The notes below the pieces were generated by a model. That model worked only from the letters and a program-made list of their open reading frames with translations. It was not told the DNA's origin and searched no databases. Source: Bacteroides sp. (GTDB lineage: Bacteria > Bacteroidota > Bacteroidia > Bacteroidales > Bacteroidaceae). From it: DNA of 6,699 nucleotides. Within the stretch, counting starts at the first letter, position 1. The number at the start of each line of letters is the position of its first letter. The DNA is taken from the NCBI GenBank assembly GCA_019412865.1, contig DXOJ01000082.1:1-6699 (forward strand), in the 5' to 3' direction. A program made the translations under genes and the position numbers. Positions 6,638 to 6,699 of the stretch are shown one piece after another.

Positions 6638-6699
6638 ATGGAAACATTTACATTCAATACTGTCGAACTGATTCTTTTATCGGCGGCAGGTATTCTTTT
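6638..6699 (+). CDS. N-terminal fragment of a gene with a hydrophobic N-terminus, possibly a membrane glycosyltransferase
   Basis: An ATG at 6638 opens a frame that runs to the window edge (20 complete codons, METFTFNTVELILLSAAGIL). A short polar start leads into a membrane helix. It is preceded by a candidate -7 promoter element at a sensible distance and lies 56 bases after the preceding stop on the same strand. The N-terminus resembles family 2 glycosyltransferases of Bacteroides that begin with a membrane helix, but 20 residues are too few for a firm assignment. Confidence 0.55.
   Translation, partial: METFTFNTVELILLSAAGIL

Overview
The window looks like chromosomal DNA from a Bacteroides-type bacterium (Bacteroidales). 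This rests on moderate GC with AT-rich intergenic gaps, weak or absent Shine-Dalgarno sequences, a TAnnTTTG-type -7 element near the right end, and the protein families present. The species cannot be fixed from the sequence alone.

Left arm (1-2548, minus strand): a two-gene export operon, read right to left. First comes a TolC-family outer-membrane channel gene (2548 to 1247), then, after 6 bases, a HlyD/MacA/AcrA-type periplasmic adaptor (1240 to beyond base 1). The adaptor is open and intact for all 413 visible codons. The channel gene is broken: an in-frame TAA at 1505-1507 stops it after 347 residues, while the same frame continues open for 85 more codons of recognisable TolC C-terminus. 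The inner-membrane pump or ABC transporter that would complete the complex is presumably beyond the left edge.

Centre (2549-2874): a 326-base divergent regulatory region. It holds a strong sigma-54 (-24/-12) promoter facing the export operon, a second, weaker sigma-54 promoter facing the regulator genes, three related 15-bp palindromic sites (GTCCAATAATTGGAC type) placed like enhancers, an IHF-like site, and a 10-bp-phased imperfect repeat. One palindrome overlaps the -24 element of the regulator promoter.

Right arm (2875-5498, plus strand): a two-component system of the NtrC/AtoC type. It consists of a sigma-54-activating response regulator (receiver, AAA+, Fis-like helix-turn-helix) and, 5 bases later, its membrane histidine kinase. 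The simplest model is that the kinase phosphorylates the regulator, which binds the palindromes and drives RpoN-dependent transcription of the export operon and possibly of its own operon.

Right end (5556-6699): an AI-2E/UPF0118-family membrane protein, then a Bacteroides-type promoter candidate and the first 20 codons of another gene with a hydrophobic N-terminus.

I see no RNA genes, insertion sequences, CRISPR arrays or phage genes. The gene content is ordinary. The points most worth a second look are the nonsense-interrupted tolC gene and the layout of the sigma-54 control region.
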